Positions 22,646 to 30,183 of a stretch of 30,643 nt of DNA are shown piece by piece. Source of the DNA: a virus. The number at the start of each line of letters is the position of its first letter. Positions within the stretch are counted from its first letter, which is position 1. The translations under genes were made by a program, and so were the position numbers. The stretch lies in IMG/VR virus record IMGVR_UViG_3300045902_000205, positions 1 to 30,643 of that record; one strand, written 5' to 3'. A model generated the notes under the pieces. It was given only the letters and a program-made list of their open reading frames with translations. It did no database searches and was not told the origin of the DNA.

Positions 22646-25587
22646 GAGACAGGTTAAAAACCATGTTCACCAAGAACGTGCTTATCAAGCATCTTCCCGG
22701 AGGGAGGCTTAAAGCGTACGATGTTAGCAAGAGTCAATCAGTCGGATCGCCGACAAAATACTCAAACAGGTCTAAATGGCGCAGCGGGAGAATGGGCGGC
22801 TATGGCCCCGGATTCGGTGGAAGTACCTCCAACGAAGAAATAGAGTCGCTTAGAAAGATGTTTTACATTGATTATGAACTTATGGATAGCGATGCTATTA
22901 TATCCTCTGCCCTTGATTTAATAGCAGAAGAAAGCACTACAGTAGATGTAGACGGTCAGTTGTTAAAAATAAGGACAGATAACGAGAAGATAAAGAAGAT
23001 ATTACATAATTTATTTTATGATGTGCTGAACATTGAGTTTAACTTGTGGTCTTGGATAAGGACAATGTGTAAATATGGAGACCACTTTTTATATCTTCAA
23101 ATTGACGAAGAGTTTGGCATAACTAATGTAATGCCTATACACCCTAGCCTAATCAGGAGGGAGGAAGGGCTTGACAAAGAAAACCCTGATATAGTTCAAT
23201 TTGTATATGACGGTGATGGAGGTTATTGGACTACACAAGAAAAATTTGAGGCATTTGAAATAGCCCATTTTAGGTTGCTAACCGATACAAACTACTTGCC
23301 ATACGGTCGCTGCCTGCCCAAAGATTCATATATTGATATGGAATTTGGAGTAAAAACAATTGATAACGTGGTAGTTGGAGACAAAGTTTGGACTTATAAC
23401 ATTAATACAGATAAATTAGAATTAAGTTATGTTGTAAATAAAGTTAGTAGTGGAGTAAAGAATTTAATAGAAATATGCACACAGAATAATTCAATTAAAT
23501 GTTCACAAGAACATCCAATACTGTGTTTTGACAAGGGATCGGAAAGTTTAAAATATAAGCCAGCAAATAAAATAGTTGTTGGGGATTTATTAGTTTTAAA
23601 TTCTAATAAAAATACATTATCCAGAGATGTTTTTATTGATAAAAATTTAGTGGATGGTGTCAATAAAAATGAATGTAAAAATAACATAGATAATGTTCCA
23701 GATATTGTAAATACTGAATTTGTTAGATTGTTTGGGTTTTTGCTTGGAGGCGGTCGGTTAACTATGGACAGAGTTGCTTTTGCATGTGGCGTTTATCCAG
23801 AAATTAACAACTATTATAAAAATTTAATTGAAAAGTTTAGTGGTAAAACTGCATATTTTAGCAAGTCAAAACATAACGGACTTCCAAATGCTTGTATTGT
23901 GTCAAGTAAGATGTTAACAACTGTTTTAAGCAACATGGAACTTAAAGGAGGTGCTAAAACAAAACGGGTTCCAAGTTGGGTATTTGAACTTTCACCAGAA
24001 TTAAAAGAATCTTTTATAAGGGGATTTATAGATGCAGACGGCTCTACTAATGTAGATAAATATGGGGTAAAGAGATATAAAATAGAATTGGTTAATAGAG
24101 AATTATGTCAAGATTTAAAGATATTAGCATCAACTATAAACATTAAAACATCCAATATAAAACATAGACACCGATTATCACGAAAAAGTAGAGAAAAATT
24201 TTTGCCAGAATCTGATTGCTACTATTTTTATATATATTTAGAGGGCAGTAAAATAAGACAAGAAAAAAAATACAGTAGAGTTACTTCTGATAATATAATC
24301 TTAAAACCAGTTAAGAGTATAAAACAATTAGAATCACAAGAAACTTTTGATATTCAAGTTGAATCAGACAATTCAAATTTCATTGCAAATGGAATAATAG
24401 TTCACAACTCCTTCATAGAGCCTGCTAAAAAGTCATACAAGATGCTTTCCTTACTTGAAGATGCTGTGCTTCTTCACAGAATAATGCGTGCGCCGGAGAG
24501 GCGTATAGTAAAAATTGATATAGGAAACATCGCACCAGAAGAGGTAGATGCTCACGTAGAGCAGATTGTGTCTGAGATGAAGAAAACTCCATACATAGAC
24601 CCTCAAACAGGCGAGTACAATTTAAGGTATAACCTTGAGAATGCGATAGAAGATTGGTTCCTTCCAGTAAGGGGCGGACAGAGCGGAAACTCGGTAGAGA
24701 CGTTGCCCGGCCTACAAAACCAGAACGCTATGGACGACGTGGAGTACGTCAGAAAAAAAATGATGGCTGCACTAAAGATACCAAAAGAATTTCTCGGATA
24801 CGGAGAAGATAGTGGAGGAAGTTCAAAGGCTGGGTTGGCATCTCTTGATGTAAGGTTCGCAAGGACGGTAGAAAGGGTACAGAAGATATTCGTTTCAGAA
24901 TTATATAAAATAGCAATAATTCACTTGTATACTCAAGGGTTTAGAGAGGATGATTTGCTTGGATTTGAAATATACTTGACTAATCCAAGTCTTGTGTTCG
25001 AGCGTCAAAAAACAGACGTTATGACAGCAAAGGTTGACTTGGCAAAGTCTATTAAAGAAGATAACGTGTTTTCTCAAAAATACATATATGAGAATATATT
25101 CGGTATGAGCGAAGACGAGTGGAAAGCAGATATAGACAGAAGGATAGAAGATGCAAAACTGACCTTTAGACTAAAGCAAATCACAGAAGAGGGCAATGAT
25201 CCACAGGTATCTGGGAAATCTTTTGGAACTCCTTGGGATATTGCATCCCTACAAGTAAGTAGTAGGATGTTTCCCGTATCACAGGAAGACATTGAGAAAT
25301 TATATACCCCGGACGGCAGAGAGGAAAATGAAGGAAAGCCGCCACAGTATAAGGGAAACTTTGAAACTAAAAGAGATCAGGATTTTGGAAGAGACCCCGT
25401 AGGTAGGAGGGAAAACGATAAGATAGAAATGCCGAGTGTTGCCAAAGAATCTTACGAAAAATTAATAAAAAGGTTGGAAAAAAGATACAATAAAGATAAT
25501 AAAAAGTCCCTTTTAGAAATAGATAAGAATATTGACTCGGTCAATATGCTGAATGAAGATAATATCCTCGATGATTTTCCTAATTAA
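22633..25587 (+). CDS. 20: Portal protein (gp20-like) containing an intein
   Basis: The product has 984 residues, 618 after removal of the intein; T4 gp20 is 524. Portal features include the glycine-rich N-terminus, DSDAIISSALDLIAEESTT near residue 85, the joined SFIEPAKKSYKMLSLLEDA with HRIMRAPERR just after the intein, KIPKEFLGYGEDSGGSSKA, and a long acidic C-terminal tail. Twelve portals form the DNA entry ring and terminase docking site. ATG 22633 lies within the terminase 3' end, after GGAG. The order terminase-portal-protease matches T4-like head modules, with gp18 and gp19 absent from between. Confidence 0.9.
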   Translation: MATIRDRLKTMFTKNVLIKHLPGGRLKAYDVSKSQSVGSPTKYSNRSKWRSGRMGGYGPGFGGSTSNEEIESLRKMFYIDYELMDSDAIISSALDLIAEESTTVDVDGQLLKIRTDNEKIKKILHNLFYDVLNIEFNLWSWIRTMCKYGDHFLYLQIDEEFGITNVMPIHPSLIRREEGLDKENPDIVQFVYDGDGGYWTTQEKFEAFEIAHFRLLTDTNYLPYGRCLPKDSYIDMEFGVKTIDNVVVGDKVWTYNINTDKLELSYVVNKVSSGVKNLIEICTQNNSIKCSQEHPILCFDKGSESLKYKPANKIVVGDLLVLNSNKNTLSRDVFIDKNLVDGVNKNECKNNIDNVPDIVNTEFVRLFGFLLGGGRLTMDRVAFACGVYPEINNYYKNLIEKFSGKTAYFSKSKHNGLPNACIVSSKMLTTVLSNMELKGGAKTKRVPSWVFELSPELKESFIRGFIDADGSTNVDKYGVKRYKIELVNRELCQDLKILASTINIKTSNIKHRHRLSRKSREKFLPESDCYYFYIYLEGSKIRQEKKYSRVTSDNIILKPVKSIKQLESQETFDIQVESDNSNFIANGIIVHNSFIEPAKKSYKMLSLLEDAVLLHRIMRAPERRIVKIDIGNIAPEEVDAHVEQIVSEMKKTPYIDPQTGEYNLRYNLENAIEDWFLPVRGGQSGNSVETLPGLQNQNAMDDVEYVRKKMMAALKIPKEFLGYGEDSGGSSKAGLASLDVRFARTVERVQKIFVSELYKIAIIHLYTQGFREDDLLGFEIYLTNPSLVFERQKTDVMTAKVDLAKSIKEDNVFSQKYIYENIFGMSEDEWKADIDRRIEDAKLTFRLKQITEEGNDPQVSGKSFGTPWDIASLQVSSRMFPVSQEDIEKLYTPDGREENEGKPPQYKGNFETKRDQDFGRDPVGRRENDKIEMPSVAKESYEKLIKRLEKRYNKDNKKSLLEIDKNIDSVNMLNEDNILDDFPN
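23311..24408 (+). mobile_element. Intein in portal gene, LAGLIDADG endonuclease probably dead
   Basis: The intein is 366 residues from CLPKDSYIDMEFGVKTI to FIANGIIVHN, with +1 Ser. Joined exteins read LPYGR-SFIEPAKK. Block B is CSQEHPILCF. The first endonuclease motif reads LFGFLLGGG, where the usual catalytic Asp is Gly. The second, IRGFIDADG, is intact. Splice residues (Cys1, His-Asn, Ser+1) are present. The AT content is higher than in the surrounding portal exteins, consistent with a separate origin. Confidence 0.9.
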
Positions 25588-25639
25588 CATATATTTATAA
25601 TAGTGTAACGGCAACTAACCATTTCGTGGAAAACAATAC

Positions 25640-26476
25640 ATGAAGAAATTACGTCATAATAAATTGAGAAATACGGGATTGCTATTCGAGATACTGTCGA
25701 AGACTGTTATGTATGAAGTTCTTAACGACAATCAAAAGCAAGTGGCCCTGTCTTTAATAAAGAAGCACTTCAATCCTAAATCGGAGATTTTGAAGGAGTT
25801 AATGCTATATCAATCACTGAGCAAAGAAACTAAAAACGATGGCGCTGAACTATTGTCTCTAACCCTTGAGTCCAGAAAATCCTTAAACCATTTAAAACTT
25901 GAGGCTGAGAAGTACGACCTTGTGAAAGACATTCGTAAGAAGTACGATATAAAGACTTTCTTCGAGACAAGAACGGCGAACTACAAACTATGTGCATCTA
26001 TTTTTAAGTTGTTTGAACACAGCCCATCAATGAACCCCGATGAGTATTTAACGGCAAAGAAGACGGTTCTTGAGACCATTACTGGCCAAAAGAGAGAAGA
26101 GGTATTAGAAGAACAGGTTGAGAGAGATTGGAGAGACCAAGACAAAGACACGAGAACTCTTGGGTTCAAGATTGTTGTACAGAAGTTCAACGAAAAATAC
26201 AGAACTCTATCTGACAGGCAGAAAACTTTATTAAGCCGGTACATAAACGAAGATACTTCTACACCAGAGTTTAAGAACTACGTTATGAAAGAAGTCGGGT
26301 ATGTAAATAGTAAATTACAGAGTCTTGCAGATTTTGTTAATGACCCAATAACAAAGATAAAATTGATGGAAACTCTTAAACTTACTCAAAATATAATATC
26401 TGCAAAGCAGGTTAAAGACGAACACTTGTCTTCTTTGTTGAAGTATTTTGAACTTATAGAGGAACTGCAATCATGA
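25640..26476 (+). CDS. Conserved head-region protein of unknown role, 278 aa
   Basis: The product has 278 residues, nearly all helical, beginning MKKLRHNKLRNTGLLFEILS, with a basic N-terminus and no Cys cluster or enzyme motif. Notable segments are KKYDIKTFFETRTANYKLCASIFKLFEH and FNEKYRTLSDRQKTLLSRYINED. I have seen this type of protein between portal and protease in environmental T4-like phages, but I know no function. Scaffold or portal-vertex assembly is a guess from position. It follows a 52-bp gap after portal and ends in an ATGA overlap with the next gene. Confidence 0.7.
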   Translation: MKKLRHNKLRNTGLLFEILSKTVMYEVLNDNQKQVALSLIKKHFNPKSEILKELMLYQSLSKETKNDGAELLSLTLESRKSLNHLKLEAEKYDLVKDIRKKYDIKTFFETRTANYKLCASIFKLFEHSPSMNPDEYLTAKKTVLETITGQKREEVLEEQVERDWRDQDKDTRTLGFKIVVQKFNEKYRTLSDRQKTLLSRYINEDTSTPEFKNYVMKEVGYVNSKLQSLADFVNDPITKIKLMETLKLTQNIISAKQVKDEHLSSLLKYFELIEELQS

Positions 26477-26967
26477 ACAGTAGCCTGAAATACATACTTG
26501 AAAATTTAGACTGCAATTATCAGTTCTCAATAGAAGAAAAAAACACTACTTCAAACTTGGACGGCGGGCAAGGGCAGTTCCAGACTCCGTATGCTTTCGC
26601 CAAAAAAGAAGAGGAACATGATGATGATGCGTACAGCGAACCAGTGGAAGAAACTGATAGGTTTTACAAAAAAATAGAAGATATTTATTATAGAATAAAT
26701 CATAGGTTAGAGTCTTTAAAAGAAGCAAGATACCGTGACTATGTTGCTGATGACACGCAGACTCATAGACAAAAAATCAACAATCACGTCCTTGAAATAA
26801 ACAAGAAGCTAAGAGAAGTTGAGCAGATGATAACACATGCCTCAAGGTTAAAGTCTGAAATTGGTAGCGACCAAAGCGTGTTTTGGAAAAAAACAATAGA
26901 ATCATTTGTAAAAATAAAAGAAAGATTAAACCGCATGTCTGCTAAGATTGTAGATATGGGAAGTTAA
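26473..26967 (+). CDS. Hypothetical head-region protein, coiled coil, 164 aa
   Basis: The ATG overlaps the previous stop (ATGA). The first 60 residues are flexible and acidic with GGQGQFQTPYAFAKKEEEHD. The TPYAFAK phrase recurs in proteins next to phage protease genes. Residues 62-160 are charged helices with heptad-like spacing (FYKKIEDIYYRINHRLESL). Size, charge and position between portal and protease suit a core or scaffold component, but this is inference. Confidence 0.65.
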   Translation: MNSSLKYILENLDCNYQFSIEEKNTTSNLDGGQGQFQTPYAFAKKEEEHDDDAYSEPVEETDRFYKKIEDIYYRINHRLESLKEARYRDYVADDTQTHRQKINNHVLEINKKLREVEQMITHASRLKSEIGSDQSVFWKKTIESFVKIKERLNRMSAKIVDMGS

Positions 26968-26977
26968 CAGGAAAAAT

Positions 26978-27382
26978 ATGCCAAGAAAAGTAACAGATTC
27001 CGTTGTAGCATCATTTCTCCAAGGAAAACCTAAGAGGGTCGGAAACAGCAGCACAGATGGTATTTATTACACTTTAAATGGTAACGATATTGCCCGCATA
27101 GAAGATGGCGACTTGTGGGTTTCTGACGCTGGGTGGGCATCCATCACAACCTACGAAAGGTTAAATAGACTTCCGGGGGTTAATGTGAGCGTAAAACAGG
27201 GTAAAACTTACTTAAATGGAGTTCCTTGGGACGGAAATTGGATAAACTTAGGTAAAATAAACACATTGGAATCAAGAATTATGAAAAAACCGTTCCTAAA
27301 AATAGAAGCAAGAAAACTCATAAGAAGGATAATAAAAGAAGAAGTCAAGAGGGCTTTAACTAAAAATACTTTTTTGAGATAA
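26978..27382 (+). CDS. Conserved hypothetical protein with NGNDIARI/AGWASITT motif
   Basis: The product has 134 residues. A beta-rich N-terminal domain (YYTLNGNDIARIEDGDLWVS, then AGWASITTYERLNRLPGVNV, YLNGVPWDGNW) is a small widespread phage/plasmid domain that I recognise by pattern but cannot assign a function. The last 40 residues are a basic helix (IEARKLIRRIIKEEVKRALT) resembling a helical tail on many proteins of this phage group. The ATG at 26978 follows AGGAAAA. The TAA overlaps the next apparent start as ATAA. Confidence 0.7.
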   Translation: MPRKVTDSVVASFLQGKPKRVGNSSTDGIYYTLNGNDIARIEDGDLWVSDAGWASITTYERLNRLPGVNVSVKQGKTYLNGVPWDGNWINLGKINTLESRIMKKPFLKIEARKLIRRIIKEEVKRALTKNTFLR

Positions 27383-27579
27383 GAAATAGCAGTAGATATA
27401 TAGGCACAGCCTTGTGGTATACTACGGATGATAAAGGCGGTAATATATATGATAACTACTCTATATATGATTTAAGGCCAGAAACTATAAAGAAGGCAAA
27501 AGCCTATTTAGGAAGTTTTGTGGCAGATGTAGAAAAAGAAGGACTCCTTGAGCTATATCTGCAAAACTTAGACCTATGA
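27379..27579 (+). CDS. Front half of a split conserved phage protein (apparent ATA start)
   Basis: The frame 27379-27579 encodes RYIGTALWYTTDD, NYSIYDLRPETIKKAKAY and LLELYLQNLDL. The ALW-DD-NYS-D pattern looks like a real conserved domain, yet the frame has no ATG, GTG or TTG before it. The only candidate is ATA at 27379, which overlaps the previous TAA as ATAA, the same geometry as the ATGA overlaps nearby. In related proteins as I recall them this part continues into the part encoded by the next frame (HDF-RN-HG-GFWDR). The two are probably one ancestral gene broken by a frameshift and now joined by an ATGA overlap at 27576. Confidence 0.5.
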   Translation: MRNSSRYIGTALWYTTDDKGGNIYDNYSIYDLRPETIKKAKAYLGSFVADVEKEGLLELYLQNLDL

Positions 27580-27707
27580 ATGACTTGGAACATGATTTTC
27601 GGATCAAAAGAAATCATCACGGTGTTGGATTTTGGGATAGGATTTATGACAATGACGATGAGGGGGATTTGATGGAAAAACTCACTAAAATAGTAGAAAA
27701 AATATGA
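27576..27707 (+). CDS. Back half of a split conserved phage protein, 43 aa
   Basis: ATG 27576 overlaps the previous TGA as ATGA. The product begins MNDLEHDFRIKRNHHGVGFW and continues DRIYDNDDEGDLMEKLTKIV. The HDF-x3-RN-x-HG-x-GFWDR block is a recognisable conserved segment that normally forms the C-terminal part of the protein started at 27379. It ends in another ATGA overlap with a 14-codon frame (27704-27748) of no clear meaning. Function is unknown. A termination-reinitiation arrangement could make both halves in equal amounts. Confidence 0.55.
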   Translation: MNDLEHDFRIKRNHHGVGFWDRIYDNDDEGDLMEKLTKIVEKI

Positions 27708-27771
27708 TTAAAATAAATAACAGGATTGGCACGTTTGAGATGACTTAAAAAATATATATAAAGGTTAGTGA

Positions 27772-29529
27772 ATGAAGCAATTACTAATAGAACATACCGC
27801 TTTAATAGGAGTAGAGAAACCCGCCCTCATAGAGTCAATCCAAAAGAATGACGGAAGGTTAATTATTAGGAACGTATTGTTGCAAAGGGCTGATTCTCCC
27901 AACAGGAATAAAAGGGTATATCCTAAACATATACTTGAGCGAGAGATAAGGTTATACGAGAATAAGATAAAAGAAAGAAGGGCGTTCGGAGAACTCGACC
28001 ATCCCGAATGCGAATTTTACTTAGCAGAAATTCTCACAGAATCAGGCTGGAAACTACTTAAAGATGTTGAAGTTGGAGAAAAGATACCAACACTAAACAC
28101 TAAGACAGGCGCATTAGAAATGCAGCCAGTTAAACGGGTTGTAAATGAACCTTATAAAGGTAAAATGATTCACATAAAGGGTCGTAATATTGATATGGTA
28201 GTTACACCAAACCATAGGTTCAATCTATTAGATAGGAATAATGAATTTGTAGAAAAGACTGCCCAAGAAATTTATGATATTAGTAAAATAAATAAAAATT
28301 CACATTTAAGAATACCTATAACCGCTGAAAAATGGATAGGTGATTTTTCTGATAAATACTACATAATTCCGGGTGTAGATATAGATATTACAAACAAGAA
28401 CTGGATTAGTAAATATTTAAGTCCGCTAACTCTTGATTCTAAGAGTTTTTTTGGATTTTTAGGATTCTATCTTGCAGAGGGTCATATAACTGATATAGAT
28501 AGTACAAAAGGCTACGGTATCTTTATAAGTCAGAATAAGGGGGAGAAAGCAGATAAGTTCTTAAACTTAATAAGTGGACTTTCAAGCGAATTAGAGTGGA
28601 CAATAACAGAGAGAAAAAATGGAAAAGGTTTAATATTTAAGTGTAGTGATGCGAGGTTGTGGACATATCTATCAAAACTAGGAGATAAGTACACTAAACA
28701 TATTCCAAAAGATGTTAAAAACGCATCATCAGAATTACTTCAAGAATTTGTTGATTGGTATTTACTTGGTGATGAGACTAAGCCAGTTTATAAGGGATAC
28801 GAGAGAAAATCTATATTTTCAGTATCAAAGAAGATGATAGAAGACTTTAATGAGATTTTGTTGAAGTTAGGGATAACTGGTGTAATAAAAGAGCAGACAC
28901 CTAAAGATAGGTTAATAGAAGGAAGATTGATAGAAGCAAAAAATTCAAAAACTCTATATAGGCTATGTTTTAAATCATCAAAAGCCATTCATTTGGATTT
29001 CAGATTCATTTGTATAGAAGAAGTTGACTATGATAATACTGTACATTGTGTAACAGTTGATAATGGGTCTTTTTATACTAGATATAATGGATTGCCTCAC
29101 TGGACTGGAAATTCAAACATAGTAAATTTAAAGAATGTATGTCACGCAATAGTTGACGTAAATTGGAAAGGCAATGAAGTTTACGGGGATGTAGAGATAC
29201 TGCCAACGCCATCGGGAAATATTGTAAGAAACATCTTACTTGCGGGGTTTAGAGTTGGGCAAAGTTCTCGTGGCCTTGGATCAGTAGAGCCTTTAAGAGA
29301 GGGGGGGGACTCAGAAGTGGTAGAGGTTCAGGACGACTTTGAATTGGTTACGCTATCTGACTGTGTTTCAGACGAATCAACGATAGGAGCTAATATGGTC
29401 GCTCCCGGCCTACACGAATCTTATTCTCCTAAAATAAGCACAAGATACCGAAACGCTAACTTAATAATGCAGGAGATATTGTGCGAACTTGGACAACAGT
29501 GTTGTTTAGATAAACCCGGTAAAATATGA
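27772..29529 (+). CDS. 21: Prohead protease (gp21-like) containing an intein
   Basis: The product has 585 residues, 217 after intein removal, which matches T4 gp21 (about 212). The catalytic His is H77 in FGELDHP. After the intein come SNIVNLKNVCHAIVDVNWKG and the catalytic Ser in VGQSSRGLGS. These are the marks of the S78/gp21 herpes-like assembly protease, which cleaves scaffold and capsid proteins during head maturation. The intein lies two residues after the catalytic His, so the protease is inactive until splicing. ATG 27772 follows a short AT-rich leader (TATATATAAAGG). Confidence 0.9.
   Translation: MKQLLIEHTALIGVEKPALIESIQKNDGRLIIRNVLLQRADSPNRNKRVYPKHILEREIRLYENKIKERRAFGELDHPECEFYLAEILTESGWKLLKDVEVGEKIPTLNTKTGALEMQPVKRVVNEPYKGKMIHIKGRNIDMVVTPNHRFNLLDRNNEFVEKTAQEIYDISKINKNSHLRIPITAEKWIGDFSDKYYIIPGVDIDITNKNWISKYLSPLTLDSKSFFGFLGFYLAEGHITDIDSTKGYGIFISQNKGEKADKFLNLISGLSSELEWTITERKNGKGLIFKCSDARLWTYLSKLGDKYTKHIPKDVKNASSELLQEFVDWYLLGDETKPVYKGYERKSIFSVSKKMIEDFNEILLKLGITGVIKEQTPKDRLIEGRLIEAKNSKTLYRLCFKSSKAIHLDFRFICIEEVDYDNTVHCVTVDNGSFYTRYNGLPHWTGNSNIVNLKNVCHAIVDVNWKGNEVYGDVEILPTPSGNIVRNILLAGFRVGQSSRGLGSVEPLREGGDSEVVEVQDDFELVTLSDCVSDESTIGANMVAPGLHESYSPKISTRYRNANLIMQEILCELGQQCCLDKPGKI
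28009..29112 (+). mobile_element. Intein in prohead protease, endonuclease acids intact
   Basis: The intein is 368 residues from CEFYLAEILTESGWKLL to YNGLPHWTGN with +1 Ser. Joined exteins read ELDHPE-SNIVNLK. Block B is VVTPNHRFNLL. Endonuclease motif 1 (FLGFYLAEG) has its Glu and motif 2 (VDWYLLGDE) has its Asp, so both catalytic acids are present. The C-terminus is His-Trp-Thr-Gly-Asn instead of the usual His-Asn, so the penultimate His is missing. Splicing probably uses another residue for assistance. Confidence 0.88.
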
Positions 29530-29830
29530 TTTAAAAAAGCATTATTTAGCATATAAAACAACAAATAATATAAACGGCAAGACGTACATCGGGTGTCATG
29601 CTACAAGCAATATATAAGATAATTACTTAGGAAATGGCGTATTTTTAAAACGCGAAATAAATAAGTACGGTAGAGAGTATTTTACAAAAGAAATAATAAA
29701 GGATTGTAAATCTCCTTATGAAATGTTGTTATTAGAAAAAACACTTTTTGATAGATGTTTTACAGAAAATTTAAATGAGAATTTAACAAAATTACGGACA
29801 ATAGTACACAAAAACAAGGTAAAACCGTGA
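29526..29830 (+). pseudogene. Decayed GIY-YIG homing endonuclease
   Basis: The frame ending at TGA 29828-29830 encodes KKHYLAYKTTN, NGKTYIGCHATSN, then TAA (29615-29617), then DNYLGNGVFLKREINKYGRE and FTKEIIKDCKSPYEM. These are successive blocks of a GIY-YIG nuclease (KTTN-GKTYIGCHAT, YLG-G-LKRAINKYG). The expected ATG at 29526 (ATGA overlap with the protease stop) is in a different frame. The gene thus has at least one in-frame stop and a lost or shifted start and should be inactive. Confidence 0.75.
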
Positions 29831-30183
29831 GAAAAAGAAGATATATTTTTGAACACGAGTTCTCCTACACCAAGGAAGAGAGGAAGGCGTTTATAGATTC
29901 TTTAAAGCAATTTTCCAAGTTTAAGAATGAGATATACAGGAGCAAAAGACTTGTGGAAATATCTGAACAACTTGGTCAGATGATAGAATCAGCAGAGGCT
30001 TTCACTCTAAAAGAAACTGAGGGGATGTTCGATGCGATATCCGTAGGTAGAGACATGAAGTCTATAAAAGACGATTACAAACTATTTAGTAAAACCTGTG
30101 CCGAATTGACCAAACTACAACAAAGGTTAGAAAGCCTTTACGAGAATATCGGTACTAAACTTGGGAGATATTATGACCTATAA
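29827..30183 (+). CDS. Conserved head-region protein of unknown role, 118 aa
   Basis: GTG 29827 overlaps the TGA of the upstream endonuclease relic (GTGA). The product is helical and charged: FEHEFSYTKEERKAFIDSL, LGQMIESAEAFTLKETEGMF, DAISVGRDMKSIKDDYK and LESLYENIGTKLGRYYDL. The LTLKE-FD-RxMK and LYExxGxxLxRYY patterns recur in proteins next to the protease gene of environmental T4-like phages, as I recall. No function is known. It sits where T4-like phages usually pass from protease to major capsid gene. Confidence 0.7.
   Translation: MRKRRYIFEHEFSYTKEERKAFIDSLKQFSKFKNEIYRSKRLVEISEQLGQMIESAEAFTLKETEGMFDAISVGRDMKSIKDDYKLFSKTCAELTKLQQRLESLYENIGTKLGRYYDL

Noticed and set aside
25588-25600. 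ATATTTAT-type motif near 144, 5813 and 25592 as a possible late promoter
   Set aside because: It resembles the T4 late TATAAATA only in reverse orientation, and such strings are expected in DNA this AT-rich; not enough cases at gene starts.
27704-27748. 14-codon frame MIKINNRIGTFEMT after an ATGA overlap
   Set aside because: Too short to judge; could be the scar of a deleted gene, and nothing supports a product.
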